Shown one piece after another: positions 1 to 8,737 of a DNA stretch of 64,000 bases. The stretch's first letter is position 1; each line of letters starts with the position of its first letter. This DNA is from Streptomyces ambofaciens ATCC 23877 (GTDB taxonomy: Bacteria > Actinomycetota > Actinomycetes > Streptomycetales > Streptomycetaceae). The position numbers and the translations under genes are program-made. The notes under the pieces were generated by a model. It was not told the DNA's origin. It searched no databases and worked only from the letters and a program-made list of their open reading frames with translations. The DNA lies in assembly GCF_001267885.1 (NCBI RefSeq), contig NZ_CP012382.1:7303001-7367000 (forward strand), in the 5' to 3' direction.

Positions 1-1878
1 GTCAGTCCGCAGCTGAGCGTCTCCGGCAACACCTACTCGTACACCTTCACCTCGCCCGTCGACACCACCCAGGGCCAGGTCGGCTTCCAGCTCGGCGGCA
101 CGCCCGACGCCTGGCGCTTCTGCGTGGACGACGTGTCCCTGCTGGGCGGGGTGGCACCCGAGCCGCACGTGCCCGACACCGGGCCGCGGGTCCGGGTCAA
201 CCAGGTCGGCTACCTGCCGTCCGGCCCGAAGAACGCCACCCTCGTCACCGACGCCACCTCGCGCCTCCCGTGGCAGCTGAAGGACGACGGCGGCCGGACC
301 GTGGCCCAGGGCTGGAGCGTGCCGCGCGGCGTGGACGCCTCCTCCGGACAGAACGTCCACTCGATCGACTTCGGCCGCCACCAGAGGCCCGGCGAGGGCT
401 ACACCCTGGTCGCCGACGGGGAGACCAGCCGCCCCTTCGACATCGGCACGGCCGCCTACGAACGGCTGCGCACCGACTCCGCGAAGTACTACTACACGCA
501 GCGCAGCGGCATCGCCATCAGCGACGAGCTGCGCCCGGGCTACGCCCGCCCGGCCGGACACGTGGGCGTGGCGCCCAACCAGGGGGACACCGAGGTGCCC
601 TGCCGGCCCGGCGAGTGCGACTACACCCTCGACGTCTCCGGCGGCTGGTACGACGCCGGCGACCACGGGAAGTACGTCGTGAACGGTGGCATCTCCACCT
701 GGGAGCTGCTCAGCACCTACGAGCGCTCCCTGCACGCCCGCACCGGGGAGCCGTCCAAGCTCGGCGACGGCACCCTCGCCATCCCGGAGAGCGGCAACAA
801 GGTGCCGGACATCCTCGACGAGGTCCGCTGGGAGCTGGACTTCCTGCTGAAGATGCAGGTGCCGGACGGGCAGCCGCTGGCCGGCATGGCCCATCACAAG
901 ATCCACGACGAGGCGTGGACCGGGTTGCCGCTGCTGCCCGACGACGACCCGCAGAAGCGTGAACTGCACCCGCCGACCACCGCCGCGACCCTGAACCTGG
1001 CCGCGACGGCGGCGCAGGCGGCCCGCCTCTACCGCCCCTACGACCGGGAGTTCGCCGCCAAGGCGCTCGCCGCGGCCCGCGAGGCCTTCGCCGCGGCCCT
1101 CGCCCACCCGGACGTGCTCGCCGACGAGAGCGACGGCATCGGCGGCGGGGCCTACCCCGACGGCCAGGTCGAGGACGAGTTCTACTGGGCGGCGGCCGAG
1201 CTGTACCTGACGACGGGGGAGCGGGACTTCAGGGACCGCGTGCTCGGCTCCCCGGTCCACACCGCCGACATCTTCGGCCCGCTCGGCTTCGACTGGGCGC
1301 GCACCGCGGCGGCGGCCCGGCTGGACCTCGCGACCGTGCCGAGCGGACTCCCCGGCCGGGACAAGGTCCGCCGGTCCGTCGTCCAGGGCGCCGACCGCTA
1401 CCTGGCCACGCTGAAGGCCCATCCGTACGGCATGCCCTACGCCCCGGAGGGCAACGTCTACGACTGGGGTTCCAGTCATCAGGTGCTCAACAACGCCGTC
1501 GTCCTCGCCACCGCCTACGACATCACCGGCGGCTCGAAGTACCGTGACGGCGCCGTCCAGAGCATGGACTACATCCTGGGCCGCAACGCGCTGAACATGT
1601 CGTACGTCACCGGCTACGGCGAGGTCAACGCCCACAACCAGCACAGCCGCTGGTACGCCCACCAGCTCGACCCGTCGCTGCCCGAGCCGCCCGACGGCAC
1701 CCTGTCCGGCGGTCCGAACTCGAACATCCAGGACCCCTACGCACAGAGCAAACTCCAGGGCTGCGTCGCCCAGTTCTGCTTCATCGACGACATCCAGTCC
1801 TGGTCGACCAACGAGCACACCATCAACTGGAACGCCGCTCTGGCCCGGATGGCCTCCTTCGTGGCCGACCAGAGCTGA
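1..1878 (+). CDS. Secreted GH9 endoglucanase (cellulase), 5' truncated by window edge
   Basis: The frame is open from base 1, so the true start lies upstream. The first ~45 residues look like the end of a CBM4/9 beta-sandwich (ending [13 protein letters not shown]). An Ig-like cellulase N-domain follows ([13 protein letters not shown], residues ~62-145), then the (alpha/alpha)6 GH9 catalytic domain to the C terminus. The GH9 hallmark [13 protein letters not shown] carries the catalytic-base aspartates, and [10 protein letters not shown] near the end holds the expected proton-donor Glu. GH9 enzymes hydrolyse beta-1,4-glucan outside the cell. The signal peptide is outside the window. The position relative to the STI gene resembles the secreted endoglucanase of S. 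coelicolor (recalled, not searched). Confidence 0.93.
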   Translation, partial: VSPQLSVSGNTYSYTFTSPVDTTQGQVGFQLGGTPDAWRFCVDDVSLLGGVAPEPHVPDTGPRVRVNQVGYLPSGPKNATLVTDATSRLPWQLKDDGGRTVAQGWSVPRGVDASSGQNVHSIDFGRHQRPGEGYTLVADGETSRPFDIGTAAYERLRTDSAKYYYTQRSGIAISDELRPGYARPAGHVGVAPNQGDTEVPCRPGECDYTLDVSGGWYDAGDHGKYVVNGGISTWELLSTYERSLHARTGEPSKLGDGTLAIPESGNKVPDILDEVRWELDFLLKMQVPDGQPLAGMAHHKIHDEAWTGLPLLPDDDPQKRELHPPTTAATLNLAATAAQAARLYRPYDREFAAKALAAAREAFAAALAHPDVLADESDGIGGGAYPDGQVEDEFYWAAAELYLTTGERDFRDRVLGSPVHTADIFGPLGFDWARTAAAARLDLATVPSGLPGRDKVRRSVVQGADRYLATLKAHPYGMPYAPEGNVYDWGSSHQVLNNAVVLATAYDITGGSKYRDGAVQSMDYILGRNALNMSYVTGYGEVNAHNQHSRWYAHQLDPSLPEPPDGTLSGGPNSNIQDPYAQSKLQGCVAQFCFIDDIQSWSTNEHTINWNAALARMASFVADQS

Positions 1879-1942
1879 CCGCGCCACCGTCCCGTCCGCC
1901 TCCCGCGGTACCGTCGTAGCACGGTCCTGACCTGCTGCTATT

Positions 1943-1954
1943 TACTGGTCAGTA
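1943..1954. promoter_or_regulatory. Inverted repeat upstream of RHH/Doc-like pair
   Basis: TACTG-GT-CAGTA is a perfect 5-bp inverted repeat in a locally AT-rich patch, 13 nt before the first possible start of the RHH gene. Ribbon-helix-helix antitoxins normally repress their own operon through such short palindromes. The binding role is inferred. Confidence 0.35.
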
Positions 1955-1967
1955 CCCGCGCGGTACC

Positions 1968-2225
1968 GTGGGAGGCATGCCAGCCCTGAACGTGGAGTTC
2001 AGCGACCGCGAGCTAGAGGACCTGCGGCAGATCGCCAAGGAACGCGGTACGTCGATGAAGGCGCTCGTGCGGGAGGCCGCCGCCGCCGACATAGCCCGGC
2101 ACCGGGCGCTTCAGGAGGGTGCCGAGGCCTTCCGCCGGTTCTTCTCGGCCCACGCCGACGAATTCGCGGCCGCCTTCCCGGACGACGAACCACCGCCCGT
2201 CCAGGGCGAGGGGCGGGCCGCCTGA
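1968..2225 (+). CDS. Ribbon-helix-helix antitoxin-like DNA-binding protein
   Basis: A small protein of about 82-85 residues. The N-terminal 40 residues fit the RHH pattern: a short strand (ALNVEFSDRE) then two helices (LEDLRQIAKERGTSMKALV). The tail is acidic and Pro-rich, as in antitoxins that wrap a partner. The start is GTG 1968 or ATG 1977; GGAGG at 1971-1975 is too close to serve the ATG, so the GTG or a leaderless start is possible. It ends 3 nt before a Doc-like gene, the usual antitoxin-first order. Function as antitoxin is inferred from fold and context. Confidence 0.7.
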   Translation: MGGMPALNVEFSDRELEDLRQIAKERGTSMKALVREAAAADIARHRALQEGAEAFRRFFSAHADEFAAAFPDDEPPPVQGEGRAA

Positions 2226-2228
2226 CCC

Positions 2229-2606
2229 ATGGCACCGGTCCTGCACATCGACGTGCCCTGGCTGCTCCAGCGCCACGAGGAGGTGCTGCCGGAGCAGCCC
2301 GTCGTCAACGACTTCTCCGCGCTCGTCGCCGCCGTCGCCCGGCACCGCGTCGACCCGCCCCGCCTCGGGGTGGACTCCGACGCGGCCTGGCGGGCGGCCG
2401 CCCTGCTGCACGCCCTCGCCGTGCTCAAGCCGCTGCCCTCGGCCAACGCGCGCTTCGCCTGTGCGACCGCGGTGGCCTACATGTACGCCAGCGATGTCGG
2501 CATCGACCCGCCCTACGGCGCCCTGGTCGACCTCGCGCGTGACCTGATGTCGGGCAAGGCCGACGTCTACGGCGCGGCCGACCGGCTCCGTTCCTGGCAG
2601 ATCTGA
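2229..2606 (+). CDS. Doc/Fic-fold toxin-like protein with degenerate active site
   Basis: 125 aa, the size of Doc toxins. The overall pattern, an N-terminal helix pair then a central helix followed by AVAYMYASDVGIDPP, matches Doc. Canonical Doc carries HxFx(D/N)xNKR; here the equivalent stretch reads KPLPSANARFACA, so the catalytic His is absent and only Asn-x-Arg survives. Doc kinases phosphorylate EF-Tu; without the His, activity is doubtful. It follows the RHH gene by 3 nt and is probably cotranscribed. It could be a catalytically dead regulator, or a streptomycete subfamily with altered chemistry. Confidence 0.65.
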   Translation: MAPVLHIDVPWLLQRHEEVLPEQPVVNDFSALVAAVARHRVDPPRLGVDSDAAWRAAALLHALAVLKPLPSANARFACATAVAYMYASDVGIDPPYGALVDLARDLMSGKADVYGAADRLRSWQI

Positions 2607-2911
2607 CCCGCGAAGGCACGGGCGGACCGAAGGCCCGTGTACGGCCCATGAATTCCCCGGAATCTGACCTTCTTTCAAAGAAGGCCCGTGCCGCCCGCTC
2701 GCCTTGTTGACCATGTGTGGTTTGTGCGAGAGTGAAGCACCCGTGCGGGGGGTAAAGGCCGGGTCTCGCACGCGCTTTGACGGACCAGGTCCGAATTTCG
2801 CCATGGCGAATTCACGCTCCCCACACCGCGCCCAAAAGGTATACACCATTCGGGGTTCCTTTTCGGCGACCAGAACTTCTGAGTCACATGCGCGTGGGAA
2901 GGAACATCTCA
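2607..2911. promoter_or_regulatory. Intergenic region with palindrome before sigma-like gene
   Basis: About 300 nt without a convincing gene. CGCCATGGCG at 2799-2808 is a perfect 10-bp palindrome, flanked by GAATT and AATTC and so nearly symmetric over 21 bp; it may be an operator. An A/T-richer patch (2836-2850) is a possible promoter region. GGAAGGA at 2897-2903 is the ribosome-binding site that selects GTG 2912 for the next gene. Confidence 0.35.
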
Positions 2912-4519
2912 GTGCCCACCCCCCACCCCCCTCGGCCCGCTTACCCGCCCTCGGGCGGGGATTTTGGGGAGTCCGACGAGCTGTTGGCCGCCCGGCTGCG
3001 GGACGGCCCGGACAGTGCCGCCTCGCAGGCCGCGGCGCTGCTGATGGCGCGCCACTGGCAGCCCGCCCATGACTACGCGACCATCTGCCTCGCCACGTCG
3101 TCACAGGTCACCGCCATGGTCACCGCCGCCGCCTGGCACCGGGTCCTGGACCGGCTGGCGCACGGGGAGCCGGCCACGGCCCTGCGCCCTCGGCTGCTGG
3201 TGGCCGTCCGGGACACGGTCCGGCAGTGGTCCGCGGACGACGGGATATCCGGCGTTCTCCCGCACCTGCTGAAACCCGCCGGGGGGCGGGGTATGCGGGC
3301 GGCGAAGTCCCTGACTCCGGAAAACCGCACCCTGGCCGCGCGGGCATTCGCGTCCCTTCCCGGCCCGGCCCGTTGTTTGCTGTGGCACACGGAGGTCGAG
3401 GGTGAGCCCATAAGTGTCCCGGCCGGGCTGCTCGGCATGGACACCGACACCGCGTCGGCCACCCTCGAACACGCGCGTGAGAAATTCCGCGAGGGTTGTC
3501 TGGACGCCCATCGGCAGCTCGCGCCGACCCAGGACTGCCGCTTCCACGGCCGGCTCCTCGACGTCCCGATCCGCCGGGGCGGAGCCCTGCTGCCGGACGT
3601 CCGCAAGCACCTGGCGGACTGCAGGCACTGCCGGCACGCGGCCGAACAGCTCGGCCACTTCGAGCGCGGGCTGGGCACGCTGATCGCCGAAGCGGTCCTC
3701 GGCTGGGGCGCCCGGCGCTATCTCGACTCCCGGCCGGGGCGCGCGTCCCTCGGCACCCTCGCCAAGGGTGCCGCACGGCACCGGGGCGGGCGCCCCGGAC
3801 TGCTGGCCCGCGTGCCCCTGCCGGTGCGCCGGCTGCCCGGCCGGTCACGCTCCGGCCGCTCGATGCTCAGGCAGTTCGGCGCCGCGTCCGCCGGGGTGCT
3901 GTCCATCGCGCTGGTGGTGAGCGTGTGGTCGTACGACGGCGGCGGCGCCGACCCGGCCGCCTCCACCAGCGCCGTCGGCGGTGACACGGCAGCCTCCGGG
4001 ACCAGCCGCCCCGAACCACCGGGCTCGGCGGGGCTGCCCACGACGCCGGACCGGACCCGGCTGCGCAACGTCGCCGCGGAACTCTGCCTCGACGTGCGGG
4101 ACGAGCCGAAGGCCGGCGCGGGCGCCCGGCTGGCGGCGTGCTCCGACGCGTGGACCCAGCAATGGACCTACGAGGACGACGGGCTGCTGCGCAGCGTCGC
4201 CGACCCGGGGCTGTGTCTGGACGCGCGGGCGGACGCCGGAGTCGTCGTCCTCGGTACCTGCGCCGACGAGGGCACCGAGCGGAGCGAGGACGTGCGGTAC
4301 GACCTGACCGACCGGGAGGAGCTGGTGCCCCGCGGGCAGCGGCAGCTCGCCCTCGCCCCCACCACCACCGCGCCGGGCGCCGACGTCGTCGTCAAGGTGC
4401 GCGACGGTTCCGACGCCCAGCGCTGGCGGACCGAGCCGGTGCCGACGGCGGACGCCTCCCTGTCCATCGCCGGCACCGAGGCCCCGGACGCGCGGACCGT
4501 GGAACTGCCGGGCGGCTGA
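2912..4519 (+). CDS. Sigma-like / zinc-finger / TM / ricin B-lectin membrane protein
   Basis: 535 aa from GTG 2912, chosen for GGAAGGA 8 nt upstream; the frame is open to 2777. Residues ~20-100 resemble ECF sigma region 2 and ~130-200 a degenerate region 4 (ASLPGPARCLLWHTEVEG). HLADCRHCRHAAE (~residue 231) is an anti-sigma-type HxxxCxxC zinc finger. A single TM helix (~325-343) leads to a Ser/Gly/Pro linker and a beta-trefoil ricin-type repeat (~383-509, LCLDVRD and LCLDARADAG). The arrangement suggests a membrane-tethered protein with a cytosolic sigma/anti-sigma-like part and an outside sugar-binding part. Whether the sigma part still binds RNA polymerase cannot be judged. Confidence 0.75.
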   Translation: MPTPHPPRPAYPPSGGDFGESDELLAARLRDGPDSAASQAAALLMARHWQPAHDYATICLATSSQVTAMVTAAAWHRVLDRLAHGEPATALRPRLLVAVRDTVRQWSADDGISGVLPHLLKPAGGRGMRAAKSLTPENRTLAARAFASLPGPARCLLWHTEVEGEPISVPAGLLGMDTDTASATLEHAREKFREGCLDAHRQLAPTQDCRFHGRLLDVPIRRGGALLPDVRKHLADCRHCRHAAEQLGHFERGLGTLIAEAVLGWGARRYLDSRPGRASLGTLAKGAARHRGGRPGLLARVPLPVRRLPGRSRSGRSMLRQFGAASAGVLSIALVVSVWSYDGGGADPAASTSAVGGDTAASGTSRPEPPGSAGLPTTPDRTRLRNVAAELCLDVRDEPKAGAGARLAACSDAWTQQWTYEDDGLLRSVADPGLCLDARADAGVVVLGTCADEGTERSEDVRYDLTDREELVPRGQRQLALAPTTTAPGADVVVKVRDGSDAQRWRTEPVPTADASLSIAGTEAPDARTVELPGG

Positions 4520-4615
4520 GGGCCGTACCGGATCCGCGGGCGTGCGTGAGGGGCGGGCCGGGACGGGGGCGAGAGCCCGGCGGAACGCTCGGTCGCCCCG
4601 CTCCGCACGAGCCGG

Positions 4616-5785
4616 TCAGCCGGGATGCTCGACGAGGTCGTCGGGTCCCGGCGTGGCCGGTGAGGAGTGCCCCGACAGGGCCAGGGTGAGGTCGAGCTCG
4701 GCGAGCAGGCAGCGGATCACGTGCTCGACGCCCGCCTGACCGTCCAGGCCCAGACCGTAGGCGTAGGGCCGGCCGAGGAGTACCGCTCGCGCCCCGAGGG
4801 CCAGCGCCTTGAAGACGTCGTCGCCGGTGCGGACACCGCTGTCGAACAGCACGGTCAGCCGGTCGCCGGCCGCCTCCACGACGCGCGGCAGCGCGTCGGC
4901 CGCCGCGACGGAGCCGGCCACCTGACGGCCGCCGTGGTTGGAGACCACCACGCCGTCCATCCCCGCGTCGGCGGCCATCCGGGCGTCGTCCGGGTGCAGG
5001 ACGCCCTTCAGCACGATCGGGCCGTCCCAGTTCTCCCGCAGGAACGCCAGGTCCGGCCAGGTCTTGGCCGGATCGGAGAACATGCCGACGAAGTGCATCA
5101 CGGCCGCGTTCGGATCCTCGTGCACGGGCTTCGCCAGGCCCGCCCGGAACGCCGGGTCGGAGAAGTAGTTGGCCGTGCCCACCCCGTGCAGGAACGGCAG
5201 GTACGCCTGGTCGAGATCGCGGGGTCGCCACGACAGCAGGGGCGTGTCCAGCGTGACGAACAGCGCGCTGTACCCGGCCGCCCTCGCCCGCTCCAGGAAA
5301 CTGCGGGCCACCTCGCGGTCCTTGGGCCAGTAGAGCTGGAACCAGCGTTCGGCGTCGCCCATCGCCTCGGCGACCTGCTCCATGGGGGTACTGGAAGCCG
5401 AGGACAGGATGTACGGCACGCCCTGGGCGGCGGCGGCCCGGGCGGCGGCCGGCTCCGCGTCCGGATGCATGATCGACAGGACCCCGACCGGCGCCAGCGC
5501 CAGTGGGGCGGGCAGCGGGCGGCCCAGCACCTCGACCGACAGGTCGCGCCGGTGGACGTCCCGCAGCATGCGCGGAACGATCCTGCGCCGGTCCAGGGCC
5601 GCCCGGTTGGCGCGGGCGGCGCTGCCGTCGCCCGCGCTGCCCGCGACGTACCCGACGGGACCGGGCCCGAGCCGCCGCTCGGCCAGCTCCTCGAGCCGGG
5701 TCAGATCGGTGGGCAGGCGCGGCACGGCACCCGTCATCCCGTTCAGGTAGATCTCGTACTGGAAATCCGCCCAGTGCTTCGCCAT
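4616..5785 (-). CDS. FMN-dependent alpha-hydroxy-acid oxidase (lactate 2-monooxygenase type)
   Basis: 389 aa, full length for the family. TIM-barrel FMN enzyme with the N-terminal motif GYVAGSAGDG, the substrate/FMN region PLALAPVGVLSIMHPD, WFQLYWPKDRE, and the catalytic-base motif SNHGGRQ; phosphate is bound near LFDSGVRTGDDVFKALALGA. Family members oxidise L-lactate or related 2-hydroxyacids with O2. The sequence resembles lactate 2-monooxygenase more than membrane L-lactate dehydrogenase; the substrate is unproven. Monocistronic, divergent from the STI gene across ~360 nt. Confidence 0.88.
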   Translation of the reverse strand: MAKHWADFQYEIYLNGMTGAVPRLPTDLTRLEELAERRLGPGPVGYVAGSAGDGSAARANRAALDRRRIVPRMLRDVHRRDLSVEVLGRPLPAPLALAPVGVLSIMHPDAEPAAARAAAAQGVPYILSSASSTPMEQVAEAMGDAERWFQLYWPKDREVARSFLERARAAGYSALFVTLDTPLLSWRPRDLDQAYLPFLHGVGTANYFSDPAFRAGLAKPVHEDPNAAVMHFVGMFSDPAKTWPDLAFLRENWDGPIVLKGVLHPDDARMAADAGMDGVVVSNHGGRQVAGSVAAADALPRVVEAAGDRLTVLFDSGVRTGDDVFKALALGARAVLLGRPYAYGLGLDGQAGVEHVIRCLLAELDLTLALSGHSSPATPGPDDLVEHPG

Positions 5786-6144
5786 CCCCGGCTCCCGCCT
5801 CTCGTCGTCGAGCTCGCGCCGTCAGCACCATACTCGCGGGTATGTCGAGGCGGCCCGCCGGGTGAAGAGGTCTGTTTCAGGGGTGTTTCAGGCCTATCGG
5901 CGAACGGGTGGATCACGCCATCCGGCCAGTTCATGCCTCAAGGACCGATCAAGAACCGCCCTGTTCCGGACTTGGAACGTTCGAATTCCGTGACATCACG
6001 CCACTGATTCAATACGCAAGGTTACCGAAACCCATGGGGTCGATATGAGTTTCGGCGGCGGACTCGGCAGACTCGCGCTCGCCGTTCCGGCACCGACCGA
6101 GCCGGGCCGGCATCACCCTCGAAACGAGCGGAAGGATGCACACA
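5786..6144. promoter_or_regulatory. Divergent intergenic region, lactate oxidase / STI
   Basis: No gene is seen here. GTTTCAG occurs at 5874 and 5885, an exact 11-bp period (GTTTCAGGGGT, GTTTCAGGCCT), about 90 nt upstream of the flavoenzyme start; 11-bp direct repeats are typical for OmpR/PhoB- or SARP-type regulators. CCGAAAC...GTTTCGG (about 6027-6056) is an inverted repeat ahead of the STI gene. GGAAGG at 6130-6135 is the STI ribosome-binding site. Confidence 0.4.
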
Positions 6145-6579
6145 ATGCGGAACACCGCGCGCTGGGCAGCGACTCTGGGCCTGACGGCCACCGCCGTCTG
6201 CGGGCCCCTCGCCGGGGCGTCTCTCGCCTCCCCGGCCACCGCCCCCGCGTCGCTCCACGCCCCCTCGGCCCTCGTACTGACCGTAGGGCACGGAGAGAGC
6301 GCTGCCACCGCCGTACCCGTACGCGCGGTCACGTTGACCTGCGCGCCCACGGCCTCCGGAACCCACCCCGCCACGGTCTCGGCCTGTGCCGAACTGCGCG
6401 GCGCGGGCGGTGACTTCGACGCCCTCGCGGCGGACGCCGGTGTGATGTGCACCCGGGAGTACGCGCCCGTGGTCGTCACCGTCGACGGGGTCTGGCAGGG
6501 CCGGCGCCTCTCCTACGAGCGCACCTTCGCCAACGAGTGCGTGAAGAACGCGGGCAGCAGCAGCGTCTTCACGTTCTGA
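6145..6579 (+). CDS. sti1: Subtilisin-inhibitor-like (SSI family) trypsin-type protease inhibitor precursor
   Basis: 144 aa from ATG 6145; GGAAGG lies 9 nt upstream and the earlier ATG 6136 directly abuts it. Signal peptide of ~28 residues ([18 protein letters not shown]...ASLAS), then the SSI fold with paired cysteines (LTCAPTASG...SACAEL and VMCTREYAP...NECVKN). The reactive loop reads MCTR-EYAP, placing Arg at P1, so trypsin-like proteases are the expected target (SSI itself has Met). [15 protein letters not shown] is the conserved core. Secreted dimeric inhibitors of this type control extracellular proteases in Streptomyces. The sequence is very close to S. lividans/S. coelicolor STI as I remember it. 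Confidence 0.95.
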   Translation: MRNTARWAATLGLTATAVCGPLAGASLASPATAPASLHAPSALVLTVGHGESAATAVPVRAVTLTCAPTASGTHPATVSACAELRGAGGDFDALAADAGVMCTREYAPVVVTVDGVWQGRRLSYERTFANECVKNAGSSSVFTF

Positions 6580-6673
6580 GGACCGGGACCGCCCGGCCCG
6601 TGCGGCGTGACCGGCGGCTCGCTACTGGGGAGTGCGAGCGCCGCCGTACGGAATGCGCGGTCCCGCACCGGGG

Positions 6674-6702
6674 ACGGCGGACGGAGTGGGGCCGTCCGCC
6701 GT
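6674..6702. terminator. Convergent terminator hairpin after STI
   Basis: ACGGCGGACGG (6674-6684) pairs perfectly with CCGTCCGCCGT (6692-6702) across a 7-nt loop. It sits between the convergent STI and CDGSH genes and may serve both; there is no T-run, as is common in Streptomyces. Confidence 0.65.
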
Positions 6703-6745
6703 TCTCCGGCACCCGGGCCGCCGTGTCGGTTCCTTCGCCGTCACG

Positions 6746-6994
6746 TCAGTCCTTCGCCGCCGGCCCGTCGCCGGTGCCGGACGACCTGGCGCGGTGGCTG
6801 GTGTCGCACCAGGGGAAGCGCCGGCTGCGACGGCAGGTGCACAGGGCGACGCGGAAGCGGTCGGAGGACACCGTGGTCCCGTCCTCCAGCTCCACCTCCA
6901 CCGGGCCCTCCACCAGGAGCGGCCCACGGCGCTGTACCTTGACCCGGCGCACGTCGCCGGTCGGACGGGGCGTCTCAGACGGGCTGTTCGGCAC
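6746..6994 (-). CDS. CDGSH iron-sulfur domain protein
   Basis: 82 aa, GTG start. The C-terminal half has the CDGSH pattern C-x-C-x2-S-x3-P-x-C-D-x-S-H (CTCRRSRRFPWCDTSH), which ligates a 2Fe-2S cluster with three Cys and one His; the Gly of CDGSH is Thr here. Small soluble proteins of this type act in redox or iron-sulfur handling. The gene starts 20 nt inside the upstream methyltransferase gene, so the two are translationally coupled. Confidence 0.85.
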   Translation of the reverse strand: MPNSPSETPRPTGDVRRVKVQRRGPLLVEGPVEVELEDGTTVSSDRFRVALCTCRRSRRFPWCDTSHRARSSGTGDGPAAKD

Positions 6995-7619
6995 GGACGA
7001 CCACCAGCTCCTCCTCGTTCTCGGCCAGGGGCAGCAGCCCGCGCTGCCGCAACCAGCGCTCCCGGCCGCGTACCACGGGTCCGAACGCGATCCGCCGGCG
7101 CCGGGTCACCGCCGCCTTCAGACCGGCCTCGCGCAGATGGCCGACGGTCCTCTCCGGGTCGCTGAGCGCCGACTGCACCAGCAGCAGCACACCGCCCGGC
7201 CGCAGCAGGGCGGGTGCCTCCCGGCAGATCCGGTCCAGGACCATCCGGCCGTCGTGTCCCGCGTCCCAGGCCCGTGCCGCGCCGCGCGGCCGGCGGCCGC
7301 CGGCCGGCGCCGGGACGTACGGGGGGTTGGCCAGCACCAGGTCGAACGTCTCACCGCGGACGGGCGTGAAGAGGTTGCCGTGCCGGACGCGGATCCGCAC
7401 CCCGGACCGGGCGGCGTTCACCCGGGCCGCGCACACCGCGCGCCACGACACGTCCACCGCGGTCACCCGCGCGCCCCGCCGGGCCGCGGCCACGGCCAGG
7501 GCGCCCGTCCCGGTCCCCACGTCGAGCACGGACGCGGCCGGTGGGAGCGACTCGTCGGACAGCGCCCCGGTCAGCAGGGCGGTGTCCTCCTGAGGGGCGT
7601 ACACGCCCGGAAGCACCAT
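6975..7619 (-). CDS. HemK2/MTQ2-type class I SAM methyltransferase
   Basis: About 214 aa. PGVYAPQEDT at the N terminus, the SAM loop VLDVGTGTGALAVAAA and the amide-methylating motif NPPYVP identify the HemK/PrmC-like family that methylates Gln or Asn side chains on translation factors or other proteins. ATG 7619 gives the usual family N terminus; an alternative TTG at 7649 abuts the stop of the upstream gene (TGATTG), so a coupled longer form is possible. It overlaps the CDGSH gene by 20 nt; this pair, possibly with the upstream diiron-type gene, looks like one operon. Confidence 0.85.
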   Translation of the reverse strand: MVLPGVYAPQEDTALLTGALSDESLPPAASVLDVGTGTGALAVAAARRGARVTAVDVSWRAVCAARVNAARSGVRIRVRHGNLFTPVRGETFDLVLANPPYVPAPAGGRRPRGAARAWDAGHDGRMVLDRICREAPALLRPGGVLLLVQSALSDPERTVGHLREAGLKAAVTRRRRIAFGPVVRGRERWLRQRGLLPLAENEEELVVVRAEQPV

Positions 7620-7649
7620 GAAGTTCACGGAAGCCACGTACCCCGGCAA

Positions 7650-8681
7650 TCAAGAAATATGGGAGTTTTCGGAAGGCTCGCGAGGCGCCCCGGGCAGCGG
7701 AGTGCGCAGGGACGAGCGGCCGGCCCGCCAGTCGGCGAGCAGCCGGGCGCCGAAGCGGTCCTCGAGGTGCTCCGTGGCGTCGATACCGAAGGCGACGTCC
7801 GCCGCGAGGTGCGGTTCCTGCTCCAGCAGGCCGTCGATCACCTCGTGCCGCACGATCTGCTCGTGCACCGCGTCGGCCTCGACGTGCTCGTCGTAGAAGT
7901 GCTCGGCGGCCGGTCCGGCGCCGGTGCGGCGCATCGCTTCGGCGAGCCGCCGGGAACCGGGCGACGAGGTGATCTCGACCGCCGCGAAATGACCCACCAG
8001 AGCACCGCGCAGGGACCGGTGCAGGCCGAAGAGGGACATCATGTTGACCGTGGCCAGGCACTCGGCGGACGCCGCGTCCAGATGACGCCCGTAGGTGGTG
8101 TCCAGACCCAGGTCCGTCATCAGGTCGGCGAAGAGCCGGGCGTGCACCCGGTCGGGGCGGCCGCCGCCGTACTCGTCGAACTCCACCGCCGCCATCGCCG
8201 CCTTCGCGCGCCCCCACAGCCGCGGCAGCACCCAGGCGTGCGGGTCGGCCTCCTTCAGGTGGTACAGGGAGCGCTGGGCCGCGTACTCGCGCAGGTGCCA
8301 CAGCTCGCCCTCGTCCCGCAGGAAGTGGCTGACGCCCTTCCCGTCGACGGGTTCGACGAGCAGGGCCCCGACCGCGTCCTCCACGGTGTCGTGGACCCGG
8401 GTGTCGGCGCGCAGTGCGGACAGGAAGCGGTCCTCCAGCGCGGCCCGGGTGCGCAGCAGGTCGGGGTCCCATTCGAGGCCGGGGGAGACCCCGGCGAAAC
8501 CCCGGTAGTGCAGCTCGTAGCACTGGTACAGGGCCAGTTGCAGGTCGTCGCCGTAGGCCGGCGCGGCGGCGACGGCCTCCGGTGCGGGCAGCGGGCCGGC
8601 CCCGAGCAGGTACGAGCCGACGGCCGCGGAGAGCGGGCCCCGGGCCGTCGGCAACTGTGGTCCTTCGCGGTCGTACTCCAT
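7650..8681 (-). CDS. Iron-containing redox enzyme family protein (heme-oxygenase-like diiron fold)
   Basis: 343 aa from ATG 8681; an upstream in-frame GTG exists but the family starts near MEYDRE. All-helical, with metal-ligand-like EHVEADAVHE and a final VRHEVIDGLLE helix, as in heme-oxygenase-like diiron oxidases/oxygenases. The substrate is unknown. It directly precedes the methyltransferase gene with no gap. No strong ribosome-binding site is seen. Confidence 0.75.
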   Translation of the reverse strand: MEYDREGPQLPTARGPLSAAVGSYLLGAGPLPAPEAVAAAPAYGDDLQLALYQCYELHYRGFAGVSPGLEWDPDLLRTRAALEDRFLSALRADTRVHDTVEDAVGALLVEPVDGKGVSHFLRDEGELWHLREYAAQRSLYHLKEADPHAWVLPRLWGRAKAAMAAVEFDEYGGGRPDRVHARLFADLMTDLGLDTTYGRHLDAASAECLATVNMMSLFGLHRSLRGALVGHFAAVEITSSPGSRRLAEAMRRTGAGPAAEHFYDEHVEADAVHEQIVRHEVIDGLLEQEPHLAADVAFGIDATEHLEDRFGARLLADWRAGRSSLRTPLPGAPREPSENSHIS

Positions 8682-8737
8682 GGCGCCGCGAGTACCCGGC
8701 CGTCGCCGCGGCACCCCCGCGGAAGCGGAGTCCCGCG

